From: Paramyrothecium sp. XJ0827
Lineage: Eukaryota > Ascomycota > Sordariomycetes > Hypocreales > Stachybotryaceae
Direction: 5' to 3'
Length of the DNA: 64,000 bases
Assembly: GCA_020881915.1 (NCBI GenBank)
Contig: JAJFPB010000001.1
Location: 5,828,001-5,892,000 of the forward strand
Shown in pieces: positions 11,474 to 22,531 of the stretch (positions within the stretch are counted from its first letter, which is position 1; the number at the start of each line of letters is the position of its first letter). The position numbers were made by a program, and so were the translations under genes. The notes under the pieces were generated by a model, which was not told where the DNA came from, did no database searches, and was given only the letters and a program-made list of their open reading frames with translations.

Positions 11474-11933
11474 TTTGGATAGGTCCGAGTTGAGGTGCAA
11501 GTTCACTTGACTTCCGTGGTCGGACAAATCATACAAGTGCCGTTCAAACTGCAGTTCGTGGCTTCGCGTTGCATTGCATTGCATTGCTTAATTCCATACC
11601 GCACCTCGGGAGCTACGCCGGCCCTCACTAGTGTCGTGTAGTGGGGTTCCCAATTTCACGTGTGAGGGCGTCGGGTGCCCTGGCAACCAGCGACCCTGGC
11701 TTGGGCATGAAAAACCAGGCTGCATTGGGTTAACAGTAAATAATGACACAACCCGAAAAAGTATCCCACTCCCTGGTCGGCATCCACTTGTCCAGACCGA
11801 CACTTTCCCAACCACTTCCAATATTCTTTGCACCAACCATTTCGGCACTCGACTGCTTCGCACGCGTCCGGTAGCTCCACTGCTGCTGTGCATCACAGAA
11901 ACTTCTACGCGGATTTTCGAAACATTATGAGCT
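11474..11933. promoter_or_regulatory. Bidirectional promoter between DAD2 and SGO1
   Basis: A 460-bp interval separates the start codons of DAD2 (-) and SGO1 (+). It contains a TGCAT pentamer run near 11568-11586, one CACGTG at about 11657-11662 and one ACGCGT at 11862-11867, 66 bp before the SGO1 ATG. Shared control is inferred from the divergent layout. The single hexamers alone are weak evidence. Confidence 0.5.
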
Positions 11934-14049
11934 ATGGCTAGGCTGAACGAACCGCCCATGTCTTCGGACAGCATTGAATCTTGTATGTCCCCTCCAAAAC
12001 CTGCTTGCGCCTTTGTCTCATGGGCTCTGCTGATGTTGTGGCTCTGCCAGTGCGCCGCAAGATGCTCCGACAGAATAGAGATCTCGCCAAGTCGAACAAC
12101 GTACGAGCGCTGCGCATTCGCGAATTGGAGAATGAGTGTGCATGCATGCTGTCGGAGAACCTCCACCTTCGGGGGCGTATCCTGGAGCTCGAGAAACAAG
12201 TTGAAGATGGCGAGACAAGGAGGATCGCGGACCACGCCCTGGCCATCAAGGCAAAACTGGAAGCACAGCTCACAGAATGGGGAACGCTCCTCGCGGGCCT
12301 GGGCCTGGAGCCTCCTATGAAGAAGCACTCGCCACGTATCAGATCCTCCACCAAGCAGAGGTTGAGCTTCAGCTCGAGTCGTCCTAGTCCGTCCCAGCGA
12401 CGGTTGCGCGATGTGGCTAGGGACATTGAGGAGCTGGGGCACATTGCCGAGAACAAATCTCACCCACGCATGTCGCTCAAGTAGGGATGCCCACCCCCGG
12501 TTGGCAACAAGATTGGATGCTAACGCCGTTTAGTCCTGACCAGATCCTAGCCTTACGGTCTGAAGCAGACTCTAGCGAATTGGTTGAGTCGCCAGATCTA
12601 GGACCACCTCCTGTATCCCAATTCATTGACGCAGACCCCGTCAAGGTTGATTCCCCTTCGAGATCACCCCCTGCGCGATCCACACCGTCAAAGATTGTTG
12701 AGAACAAACCGACAGTCGCAAACGAACGGGCAGCCGCAGTGACCACTTGCTTCCAGCCAATTGTCAAAGTCGAGGAAGTACAAGATACAGACACAGAGGA
12801 TCCTCCTCCAGTTTCGAAAGAAAACAAGTCTTCGCGACCAGAAACGCAGCCTCTGAAGGCAGCCGAACCAGAAGCAGTCCCTGCTGTTCAGCCCTCCAAG
12901 GCAGGGTCAAAACGAAAACTTGCTGCAAGGGAAGACTTGACTAGCTCACGCTCCCGCAGTGTCAACAACGAAAATCAACCTCCTAACCTTGTGTCCGAAA
13001 AGATTTCTATTCGCGACAAGGCAGACGGCAAAACCCTTAAGGAATTGACACAAATGAGGAAGGAGGCCCGAGAAAGACCTATTGCTCCCAGGCGGAGGCC
13101 CCTTGCGGCGAAGAGCACTAATGACGATGTCAATTCGCCTAGAAAGGCTGTCAAGCCCACAGGCAAACCGGACATTGCTCCGATGAAGGTCGACTTAGCC
13201 GTGCCAGGTGTTAGCCACGATATAGCCAAGGCAAAGCCAACCAAGGCCGGTGCTACAACGAAGTCTCTACCGATACGCCAGGCAGTCACGACCTCTGAGC
13301 TTGACATTCCTGTCACAGAACCCGTCCTGCTGTCCCCGACCTCGCCAGAGCCGGTGGTTGCCGATGATGCCCCTCGAGGCGATACGCCTCCACCAGCCGA
13401 CATCACGTCCGAGGGGGAAACATCTCGACCGAGCAGACGCAACAGGGGCGCAATCAGCTACGCCGAGCCTAATCTCCGGGATAAGATGCGACGACCTACC
13501 AAAGAGTTATTTGATGCTGTGACAGGCGAAGGAAAATATCCGCGGCGTTCAAGCCATTCTGCGCCTCTCGGCTCCGAAATAACCAAGGTCAAGCGCGAAT
13601 CTGACTTTGGCGAATCTTTACAACATATCCCTTGTGCCCACTCGCAAGACGTTGGAGGTGAAGCCACTACAATGCCAGCAAGTCCTTTAGCCAGTAAAGG
13701 CGCGTCATTGGATACCTCGTCAAAGCCAGCCAACCTAGAAAGATCCAAAAAGCAGTCGTCTGCAACAAAGATAGCGAAGGAAGCGGATCACGTGGAGCCT
13801 GACGCAAAACAGCTTGAGATGAAGGCCACAGATCCTGCCGACACTACTGGAGGAGATGGAGAGACGGATCCCTATGAGTTCACCGTCTCTTCTCCCCTTC
13901 CTGACAAGCAGGACGTCGAGGACACGAAGCGCAGGAATTCTACTCGGCAATCAAGGTCATCAAGGCGGTTCTCCACAACCACTGAAGTCGATGGCTCTGG
14001 GACGACACAAGATCGCGCCTCATCGCGACGGCGAAGCATGATGTTATAA
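11934..14049 (+). CDS. SGO1: Shugoshin, centromeric cohesion protector
   Basis: Three exons, 11934-11982, 12051-12480 and 12534-14049 (introns 68 and 53 nt), encoding 664 aa that start MARLNEPP. The first intron is placed so that the conserved coiled-coil entry reads SLRRKMLRQNRDLAKSNN. The N-terminal coiled coil continues through RIRELENECACMLSENLHLR, the homodimer and PP2A-B56 binding region. A long disordered middle carries a KEN motif (about residue 255), a possible APC/C degron. The C-terminal SGO basic motif, about residues 459-482, contains RRNRGAISYAEPNLRDKMRR and binds phosphorylated histone H2A at centromeres. Shugoshin protects cohesin in meiosis I and senses tension in mitosis. 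Both signature domains are present and intact. It is divergent from DAD2. Confidence 0.93.
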
Positions 14050-14419
14050 TGAAGAAACTCTGATGATCTGCGTATGCGCAAGGCGTTTTGGACTCTGTTG
14101 CTTGTCAGTTCAATTGCAATTCATGGCGGGACGAATGAAACGTTGCATGCTCAAGATACCAAGCGGCCGACTTTGTTCTTCTTAGTATTTGTATTTACAT
14201 TATCCTCCCTCTTTGTCAATATGCGGCAGCCTCCACTTGGATTTAGAAACGCCGATTTCGAGTCTAGCCAAGCTTTTTGGAATAATAAATGCTGTCCTTG
14301 CAGCGACGGTACCGCTGTCCACTCTTAGAAACTTAACACGGGTATTGACTTCATGGTTGATGCGCCTGCACTCCACATGTCCTTCGTAACAACTCGACTG
14401 CCTCATTCTCGAGCGCACA
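14050..14419. other. Convergent intergenic region
   Basis: Holds the 3' ends of SGO1 (+) and VPS29 (-). I see nothing else. Confidence 0.5.
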
Positions 14420-15165
14420 TCATGACGCGCCCGCTGATGGCTCTACTGGCTTTGTGTATGTGACCTTCTCCACGGCTACGGTCTCGTTGCCCTGCTCGTC
14501 CTTCCTCAACTGGTACACGTAAAGCGTGAGGGAAATGCCTTGAACCTGCAATCGCGGTTGGTCAGGATTCGGCTTGCGACAGTGCGTAAACTGAGAGTGC
14601 CACTTACATCCATCAAGCAGAAGCTAGGTGTTGGCTCCGTGTTCACGTCATTCCACCCCGTGATGTATGCGCCCGTCGCGCTTCCGGGGTTCACAAAGAA
14701 CTTGTCCATGTACTCGAAGGCGTCGAAACGGTGAGTGCCGCCCCAGCACAGCACGTCGACATCTAGGCGGTTGGCTTCGGCGAGGAGAAGGTCTGGCTCG
14801 TTGGAGACTAGCGTGAAGCCCTCCAGGAAGCCAATTCGGATCCCGCCGTGGGTTACGACCTGGGTCAGCGGCAGGGAGGTGGCTTCGACGTCATAGCGGC
14901 CCTTGACGATCTTGAGGTCTGGCGCAACCGACCGCAGGTACTCGTAGGTGGACTTGTCGGTGAGGTTGCCCAGGCATAGCGTCTGGCCAATCTTGCCAGG
15001 CGCAAGGAGCTTCTTGAACTGGAAACGGTCGAGGTCAGCTATGCATTGTAAGGGATGAGCGGAAGCTTCGCCCAGGTCCGTGTAGCTTTGAATTACCTTG
15101 GCTGGGATATCGAGCGCGCGGTCGGGGATGTGGATATCCCCAATGACGAGGATGAGGAAAGCCAT
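14420..15165 (-). CDS. VPS29: Retromer subunit VPS29
   Basis: Three exons, 15165-15097, 15018-14608 and 14545-14420 (introns 78 and 62 nt), giving 201 aa, the usual length for fungal Vps29. The phosphoesterase-like fold is clear: MAFLILVIGDIHIPDRALDI, then LCLGNLTD, the VVTHGGIRIGFLEG strand and CWGGTHRFDAFE, ending KVTYTKPVEPSAGAS. Vps29 sits with Vps35 and Vps26 in the retromer coat that recycles cargo receptors from endosomes to the Golgi. In this family the metal-site fold serves as a protein scaffold, not an enzyme. I took the start at 15165, since the upstream in-frame extension to 15330 is not conserved in character. It is divergent from RRP12 across 423 bp. Confidence 0.94.
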
Positions 15166-15588
15166 CGTGCCTCCTAGACGAGGAGTGTTCGGGGGGACGG
15201 CGTGAGGTGAGCAGGCTACCTGATGTACTGGGACGGGGACGCGGCCGGAGCTTGATGGCTTGGAGAGGCTGGAGGGGCCGGCGCAGGTACGTAAACGCTC
15301 GGATACAGAGGTAGGGATCCGTATCGTCATAACGGGTCGTAGGAATTGCTAGCGTCGAGGTACCTTGCCTACAGTACCTTACCTGACCAGCCGACTAACT
15401 GACCACCGGGACCCACCGAGTTTTCAGAAGGGTCTGCTCTGGAGTTTATCGGCTAGTGGGGGGCCCTTGCGATAAGGATTTTCTTGACCGTAAAATTTTG
15501 GGCTCTTCAGCGGCACAAAAGTTGTTGTTGCTCCCGCTCACCGAACATCTTGGACTTGCCCGGCCACGGTTTTTTCAACCTGACCAAG
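15166..15588. promoter_or_regulatory. Bidirectional promoter between VPS29 and RRP12
   Basis: A 423-bp interval. Near RRP12 it has GCGATAAG (15469-15476), one mismatch from the PAC core GCGATGAG, and AAAATTTT (15492-15499), the RRPE core. In yeasts these two elements mark ribosome-biogenesis genes. Near VPS29 there is a TACCTTGCC...TACCTTACCT repeat (15359-15384). Function is inferred from motif and context. Confidence 0.45.
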
Positions 15589-18500
15589 ATGGCGACTCCG
15601 ACCTTGGCTGAGAAGCTTGACAAGATCAAGTCCCCTGGTCTTCAAAGCCAGCAGAGGGTACGTGTCCCTGCGAATCCCAAACTCTGTATTTTCCGGCATC
15701 GCTAACATTGTGCCAATGTCCACTTAGACCGTCGTCGTGCTGCACGCCGTCGAGTCGACGTTGAAAGAACAGAACACTGCGCCGACGCCGACGGGTTACT
15801 TCGCTGCTCTGCTCGCCCTCTTGCAGCAGGCCAACAGCAATGGAGTGCCAAACATCGAATTGGCGACACCGGTTGTCTACCTTCTGGACGTCGTCACCCC
15901 ATACGCCCCGCAGCCTCTGCTCCGCTCCAAGTTCACACAGATCCTGACCCTTTTGGCCCCGGTGCTCCTGATGCAGGAGGCAGAGGCTATCCTTCTTCGT
16001 ACCTCCATCGGCTGTCTCGAGTCTGTTCTGCTTGCCCAGGACTCAACCTCGTGGGAGATGTCCGTCTCGCAGATCAGCCCCCGCAGAGCAGTCGCCGGTC
16101 TGTTGAACCTGTCACTCGACCAAAGGCCCAAGGTTCGAAAGAGGTCGCAGGATGCGCTCAAGAAGGTCCTCAAAAACCCTCCTCCGAGCCCTTCGCTGGA
16201 CCACCCGGCAGCCGATATGTGCGCGCAGACGGCGCTGAAGAACCTGGATGACATCTCTGGCAAGGCGGCGCAGGCACGGAAAGGAAAAAAGTCTTCCGAG
16301 TCAGCCCACGACCCAGCACTGATCCACGCCCTCCAGCTCGTCAAAACGGTGGCCGCCGCCAGTGGCGGTTGGCCAAGCACGAAAATCGAATCATTGTGCG
16401 AACTACTGCTGGGCATTGCCAAGACAGGCAACGAGTACATGACCATGGCAACTTTTGAAATCTTCGAAATGATTTTCGAGGGCATGACTGATGAGGTTTC
16501 CTCTGCGAAGCTACCTCGTCTTATGGAGATCATTTCGGAGCTGAGGCCTGCAGCGAATGACACGCAACTTGTTCCCCCCTGGTTGGCTATTCTCTCTCGA
16601 GGCTATGACGTCTCGGCGCAAGTTGAAGCCGAGGAGACCTTCCAAAAACTCCCCGATCTCTTCGCCATGGTAGCGCAATTCCTCCAGTCCTCATCCGAAA
16701 ACATTCGTGTTTCGGCGTCCGAGTGTATGGTATCTTTCATGGCCAACTGTGTCCCCCCCCAAGTGGTCCTCGAACCTTCGATCTATGACGAAAAGACGCT
16801 GGAAAAGATGGCGAAGACAGCTGAATCTCTGCTTACTGTTCAGTACCAGGCGGCATGGTTACAAACATTCAATGTCCTGGGAGCCATGTTCGACTCTTTG
16901 AGGTGGACTGCATACCCAATCATGGTGAACGTGACAAAGACAATTGGCGAGATTCGCGAAAACTCTTCTTTCCGCAACAAGAAGGAAGCCGACGAGGTCA
17001 TTGGCAAGGCTGTCCGAGCCATGGGTCCCGAAGCCGTCCTCTCAGTTCTGCCACTCAACCTGGCAAAGCCAGCTAAAGGCCAGCCAGGAAGAGCCTGGAT
17101 GGTTCCTATTCTACGAGACTACACTAGTAACACCAACCTCGCACACTTCAAGACGGAGCTTGTTCCACTCAGTGAGCTCATGTTCCAGAGAGTTCTTGAC
17201 CACGGCCAGGCCGAGAAAACCATGGAGGTTAAAATTTACGAAACCTTGGTGCAACAGATTTGGTCCATTCTCCCGGGCTACTGCGACTTGCCCTTGGACC
17301 TAACAACAGCCTTTGACCAGGGATTCGCGGAAATGTTGGCCAATCTCCTCTACCAGCAGGTTGACCTGCGACTAGATGTGTGCAGAGCTCTCCGAGTCTT
17401 GGTTGAATCGAACCAGGCCATTGCCTCCGTGGAAGATGAAGAGGAAGATCTCTTGCTCCAAAGCCGTGTCAGCCGCGAACAAGCCCGCAACAACCTCAAG
17501 CACATTGGGCAGTTCGCTGGAAACATGCTGGCGGTATTCTTCAACGTCTACACGCAGACACTCCCACAAAGTCGTGGACCTATCCTACAGACAGTAAATG
17601 CCTTCCTCAGTGTTACTCCGGCGGCTGAGCTCAATGAGACATTCGACCGTGTGAGCAAGATGCTGGCTTCCGAGCTGCAGAAGGCCCCAGACACGGAGAA
17701 GAAAGAGAAGCCGCAAAAGAGCAAAGACCACATGCCCTCAACAGCCCAGACTCTCATGGATCTCATCATCACCATGTCCGCTTATCTGTCCCGCGAGAGC
17801 TTTGCCCCTCTATTCGAAGTTGCCGCCGTCATGATTTACAAGGAAGACGAGCCGCAACTTCAGAAGAAGGCGTACAAGCTCATCCCTCGCTTGGCAGACA
17901 CCGAGATTGGCAAGATTGCCTTAGCCGAAAGGAACGAGGAGCTGCAGAGCCTCATATTGGCAAGCACAGAAAAGGTGTCTGCTCCTGCAAGGCGCGAGAG
18001 ACTTGCTGCCATCTCAGCCCTGCTACCATACATTCCCGATACCTCTTTACACTTCATTCCCTCTGTTCTTAGTGAGGTGGTCATCTGCTGCAAGGAGAAC
18101 AATGAGCGTGCTCGAGAGACTGCTTATGAACTTCTTGTCCAAATGTGTCACCGAATGGCTAATGCCAACGGGGCCCTCATTGACAATAGCAAGGTTCCCC
18201 ATATGCCCAAGGACGCTCCAGCAGGAACTGCCAACATCGAGGAGTACTTCACGATGGTCAGTGCTGGCCTAGCTGGCAGCACGCCGCATATGATCTCTGC
18301 CTCCATTACCGCGATCAGCCGCCTACTCTACGAGTTCCGGTCGTTGCTAAGTGAGAACACGCTTTCTGACCTCGTTCAAACCATGGATTTATTCTTGACC
18401 TCAAACAACCGTGAAATTGTCAAGAGCTGTCTTGGATTTGTCAAGATTTGTGTCATCAGCCTTCCTGTCGAACTCATGGTTCCTCGCCTCTCAACACTTG

Positions 18501-19462
18501 TGCCAAACCTCATAGTGTGGAGCCACGAGCACAAGGGACACTTCAAGGCCAAGGTCAAGCATATCCTTGAGCGCATGGTCCGTCGCTTCGGATACGACAA
18601 CATCCACAAATACTGCCCGGAGTCCGATAAGAAGCTGATTGTCAATATCCGCAAGGCGAAGGAGAGGACGAAGAAGAAGAAGGACGCGGCGAAGGCTGCC
18701 CATGGTGATGACGAGTCTGACGAGGAGGAGGGAGAGCAAGGCAAGCGGCAGTTTGAAAACGAATACGACCAGGCCTTGTACAGCAGTGACTCCGAAGAGT
18801 CGGAAGATTCGGACGACGAAGGTGGAGCCTCTCTCAAGCCTAAGAAGAAGGCTCAAAAGGGCGGCAAGACCTATATCCTTGAAGATGAGGATGAACCCCT
18901 TGATCTGTTGGACAAGAAGGCACTTGCCAACATATCCTCTACGAAACCCGTCAAGCTCCGCAAGCCAACCAAGACCAAGGCCAGGGTTGACCTCGATGGC
19001 AAGCTCATTCTCGGCAAAGACAGCGACGATGAGGGAGCCATGGACCTCGACCACCAGCCCAGCGGCGAGGCCTCGGGCGTGGGCGCCTACGTCGCAGCTC
19101 TCAAGGGCAAAGACGTTGCCAAGCGCGGCCGCGGCGGCAAGCTCAAGTTCTCCAACCGCAAGGGTCAGGACGACGAGGACATGGAGGAGATGGACGAGGG
19201 CGACGCTGCCGCCGTCAAGAGCAAGATCAGCCCCGGCAGGGACCGCGGCAACCGGTTCCGCGGCAGAGGTGGCATGGGAGGCATGGGAGGCAGGGGAGGC
19301 AGGGGAGGCATGGGAGGCAGGGGAGGCAGGGGAGGCGGCCCCCGCGGGCGAGGGAGGAGTGGAAGAGGAGGCATCGCTGCCGGGAGGAGAGGTCTTGGTG
19401 TGGAGAAACGACATGGTCCCTCAGGTGCGGGCATTGGTAAGCCCAGGAGGGGTCGCAATTGA
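15589..19462 (+). CDS. RRP12: Ribosomal RNA-processing protein RRP12 (HEAT-repeat pre-ribosome export factor)
   Basis: Two exons, 15589-15657 and 15728-19462, with a 70-nt intron (GTACGT...ACTTAG), giving 1267 aa, close to yeast Rrp12. It begins MATPTLAEKLDKIKSPGLQS, and exon 2 continues TVVVLHAVESTLKEQN. The long HEAT/ARM-like body contains the NUC173 region (around AVRAMGPEAVLSVLPLNLAK and FKTELVPLSELMFQRVL). The C-terminal 250 residues hold acidic clusters (DDESDEEEGE, SSDSEESEDSDDE), a Lys-rich stretch and a terminal RGG/GGM-rich tail. Rrp12 acts in 40S and 60S precursor maturation and nuclear export. The first exon is only 69 nt. The RGG tail is an RNA-binding, methylation-prone addition. 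Confidence 0.94.
19262..19370 (+). repeat. GGAGGC-type tandem repeat encoding the RRP12 RGG/GGM tail
   Basis: About nine imperfect copies of a nine-base unit of the GGGAGGCAT / GGGAGGCAG kind encode alternating GGM and GGR residues. It is an in-frame minisatellite inside the RRP12 gene and is probably length-variable between strains. Confidence 0.75.
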
Positions 19463-19912
19463 AGACGGGAGGGATAGAGGATTAAAAGAACACATTGACG
19501 TCGTGATGTATACCCACGTTCATAAATTTTATATTCAATGTTCAGATTTGACGAGTCCTGGTGCACCGAGAAAACATTGCAAAGTTCAAAAATAGCTTGA
19601 ATCTCTGAATTGATTCTATCAACCAACTTATGTCCTTCAGACCTCACGGCCGCCTGCCCTCGTTCGACTCCTTCCAGAGCCTCCGTAGCATTCCTTGGCC
19701 GATGCAACAGGGTATAGATACCACGCATATACAAGGAAAACGTGGTCGACAAGCATGAACATCTTCTGATCATGCTGAGAGACAAAATTGTAATTCATCG
19801 GGCCTGGTTCACTCGACCTTACGAGCTCTTTGCTCCAAGATGCCGGGTAAACATGACAAGTGATGAGAATTGTTTAGGAAAATGTGTTCTAGATGCAAAT
19901 GGTGCAGGCCTG
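19463..19912. other. Convergent intergenic region
   Basis: 3' ends of RRP12 (+) and the DUF2293 gene (-). I see nothing else supportable. Confidence 0.5.
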
Positions 19913-22531
19913 CTAATCTAGGACGATAATATCCTCCTGTCGAGGCGGACGATGGTACCGTCGCATCGTTGTGTCGTTTGCAGCCGGCGGTTGGTTGGTT
20001 ATGCCAGTGTAGAATTGTGGAATAGGCTCGCGCTGCCTCTGGGCAGCGGCTGGTCCAGGGTAGGAAGTTTGTCTACAGAAGTTATAAGTATGAGTGTTGT
20101 ATGCATTTCCGAAGTCTTTACGTACTCTGCCCAGCTCTGGTCTTGTGTTGAGGCAGGATACCTGACGTCCTCCATACCACCCCTAGGGTAGTGGCCATTC
20201 ACCGAGGCTGTCTCAATCCACAGCTGCTCAGAAGCAGGCTCATTTATGCGCGGTCTCACAACGCCCGTTCTCCGGGGTTGTGAGTGGGTCGGGTGTCTTC
20301 TCTCATATGGAACAAGGTCAGTGTGATGAGGGATACGGTCGTCAAGGTCCGACTCATTCGGTATGCTTCTTGGATAGTGGGAGACTCTGTCAGTCTCAGG
20401 CATGGATCGCTTGATAGTGACAAAGGCTGGCATAGAGGTATTCACATCCAAACTTGATGAAGCCGGGATACGCTCATAGTAACCTCCACGGTCCTCCATA
20501 AGGATGGGATTGGATCGCTCTCCTGGCCTTGGGGCATCAATAACAATTCTCCTGGTAGGAACCGTTTCATGAGCATTCAGTCTAGATGAGGAGACAGGCA
20601 TGGAAGGCCCAGTAAAGCCCTCTTGCTGGAACGGTGGCCTATGCTGGTTACGTGGTAAGCCTGAGATGTAGGCTGAGCTGTTCATCAGATTGCTTCGTGT
20701 GTCATTCTCTTGCCAGGCGTGGTCGCTCACAACGCGCCGGTTAGAATAAGGGGATCCATGCACTGCAACCAGCTCTCTTGGAGGTGGGTTTGAGCTCATG
20801 GGCTGGTGCATCCCAGAATGAAGAGCAGGGCGCGGCATACGTTCAAAGCTCCTGGGCGGTAAGGTCCGAATATAGTAAGACTGAGGTGCATCAGGCGAAT
20901 CAGGCTCGATGGAACGAACAAGAAGGTCCTGGAAACCATTGCCCACGGGACTTACAGGCGACCGCACCATATGGTCATTTGTTCGGTGTTCATGAACCAT
21001 AGATACAGCCTGAGGATAGGAAGGGCGCACCGAAGCGGATGCGGGCAATGTCCTTCCTGATGAGTACCCGGGGCCAAGTGGTTGCGAGATGGCGTTAGCG
21101 CTATCTGGAGGCGCATCAACAGGCCTGAAGTCTAGCATGCGTGGGTGGGATTGTGACGAACTCGGGACCTGTTCAAGGAATCTATCCTCGTGATATGACT
21201 CAGGGATCCCACGGTCAGTGGCGAGCTGAAATTGGGCCTCGCCAGTCTGATTGCGCCTGAGAGCCTCGTTCCAAGCCCGATACCTCTTGAACCCGCGCTT
21301 ATCGGCAAGACGGTTCGGTCTGGCAAGCCTTTCGATAGACGCGGATCTCAATGGTGCCTCAGGAATAGCCAAACCCAGCCTTGGTGAGCGTTGATGGGCC
21401 GCTAAAGAGAGCAGAGGAGCCCGAGCAGCTGGTGGCTGGCGCTCCGGAAGGGATGCGATATCTTCCATGGAAACGTCGTCAGCGTCGTCGTCCTCATCCT
21501 CATCCTCTGTATCTGAAATGATGACAACTTCTCGTAAAATTTCGTCGAGCTGATCCCGTCCCGTCTCTTCATCCCCTCGCCACTTGACGAGGACGTCTAG
21601 GCACAGGGACTCGACAACCTTGCGCGCATTTTGCCAAGATGTTTCCTTCAGTAAATCGTCATATCTAGTGTGACGATGACGAATGTGAGCAAGTACTGCC
21701 AGCTGGACTCTGCGGGCAAGAGTGATCTCGGCCGATAGGCCAACAGGTTTCTCTTTTTTGAAATGAGCGCCCTTTGCGATGGTTATTGACTGTCTTCACT
21801 CAGAGTTCGTTGGCGTGGGGGCATTGGGAAAGAAACCCACTTTCGTGAATGCGTGCTCTATGATTTCCTGGCGATCAGTGTTTGGTATCCGGGGGAACAG
21901 ATCTCGAATAGCCGCATCGACCTGTAAGTTATACTCTGCTTGAGATTCGGGAATAGGCTCTGGCAGACCATGCGCATCTGCAGCTGTCGCAGTCGCTGGC
22001 TGTTGGAGTTTGATGCGAGCTTCCTCTACAATAGTCTGCCTGACATGGTGACCTATGCGGTGAACTTGATTTGTGATGGTCGAGGCGTCGTTGTCCCTCG
22101 CGTTCTGAAGGGGCAATGATTAGCGGTCGGCCTCTGCCGGTTGTGAATGGATGAACACACCGACACAATGAAGATCATTGCATCCTTCTCGCGTGACAGT
22201 TCTTTGCAGGCCGAGGTCAGCTCGGGATTCCCCATGGGCACGAAGTCGAAACCAGGCGGCGGGCTCTTCTTGCTCGTCACCTAAGGGAGTTAGTCAAACG
22301 CACGTTCGGCGTGGGCCTCGCTGCTACCTGGAACTCAAGTTTCTTCTTCTTATCCGTGTTCTCGACAAACTCGAAGTAGGATTGATATTTGGTCTTGGGA
22401 GCCGTGGGCTTAGCAACAAAGCCTTCAGGCATAGGGGCCTTCGGATCGTACTGCGGTCTTTGGGCGCGCCTGTGCCTTTCCTTTGGGCCGCCCTCGACGG
22501 CCGTTAGGAGGATCCTCTTCTCTCGGCCCAT
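19913..22531 (-). CDS. DUF2293-domain protein with SUMO-interaction-like motifs
   Basis: Five exons, 22531-22328, 22280-22161, 22104-21841, 21789-20126 and 20072-19913 (introns 47, 56, 51 and 53 nt), 803 aa. Starts MGREKRILLTAVEGGPKER. The DUF2293 core lies at about residues 165-265: AAIRDLFPRIPNTDR and EIIEHAFTK, then SAEITLARRVQLAVLAHIRH and WQNARKVVES. DUF2293 has no established function in fungi. Right after it comes EVVIISDTEDEDEDDD (about residue 283), a hydrophobic core plus acidic run typical of SUMO-interacting motifs. The last residues, QEDIIVLD, look like a second one. The middle 450 residues are disordered and rich in Pro, Arg, Ser and Tyr. The last splice uses donor GTACGT; the GTAAAG four bases downstream would break the frame. 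Function unknown. Confidence 0.85.

Noticed and set aside
18491..19414. 307-codon minus-strand frame opposite RRP12
   Set aside because: Hydrophobic, repeat-like translation is the antisense of Lys/Glu- and Gly-rich RRP12 coding sequence.
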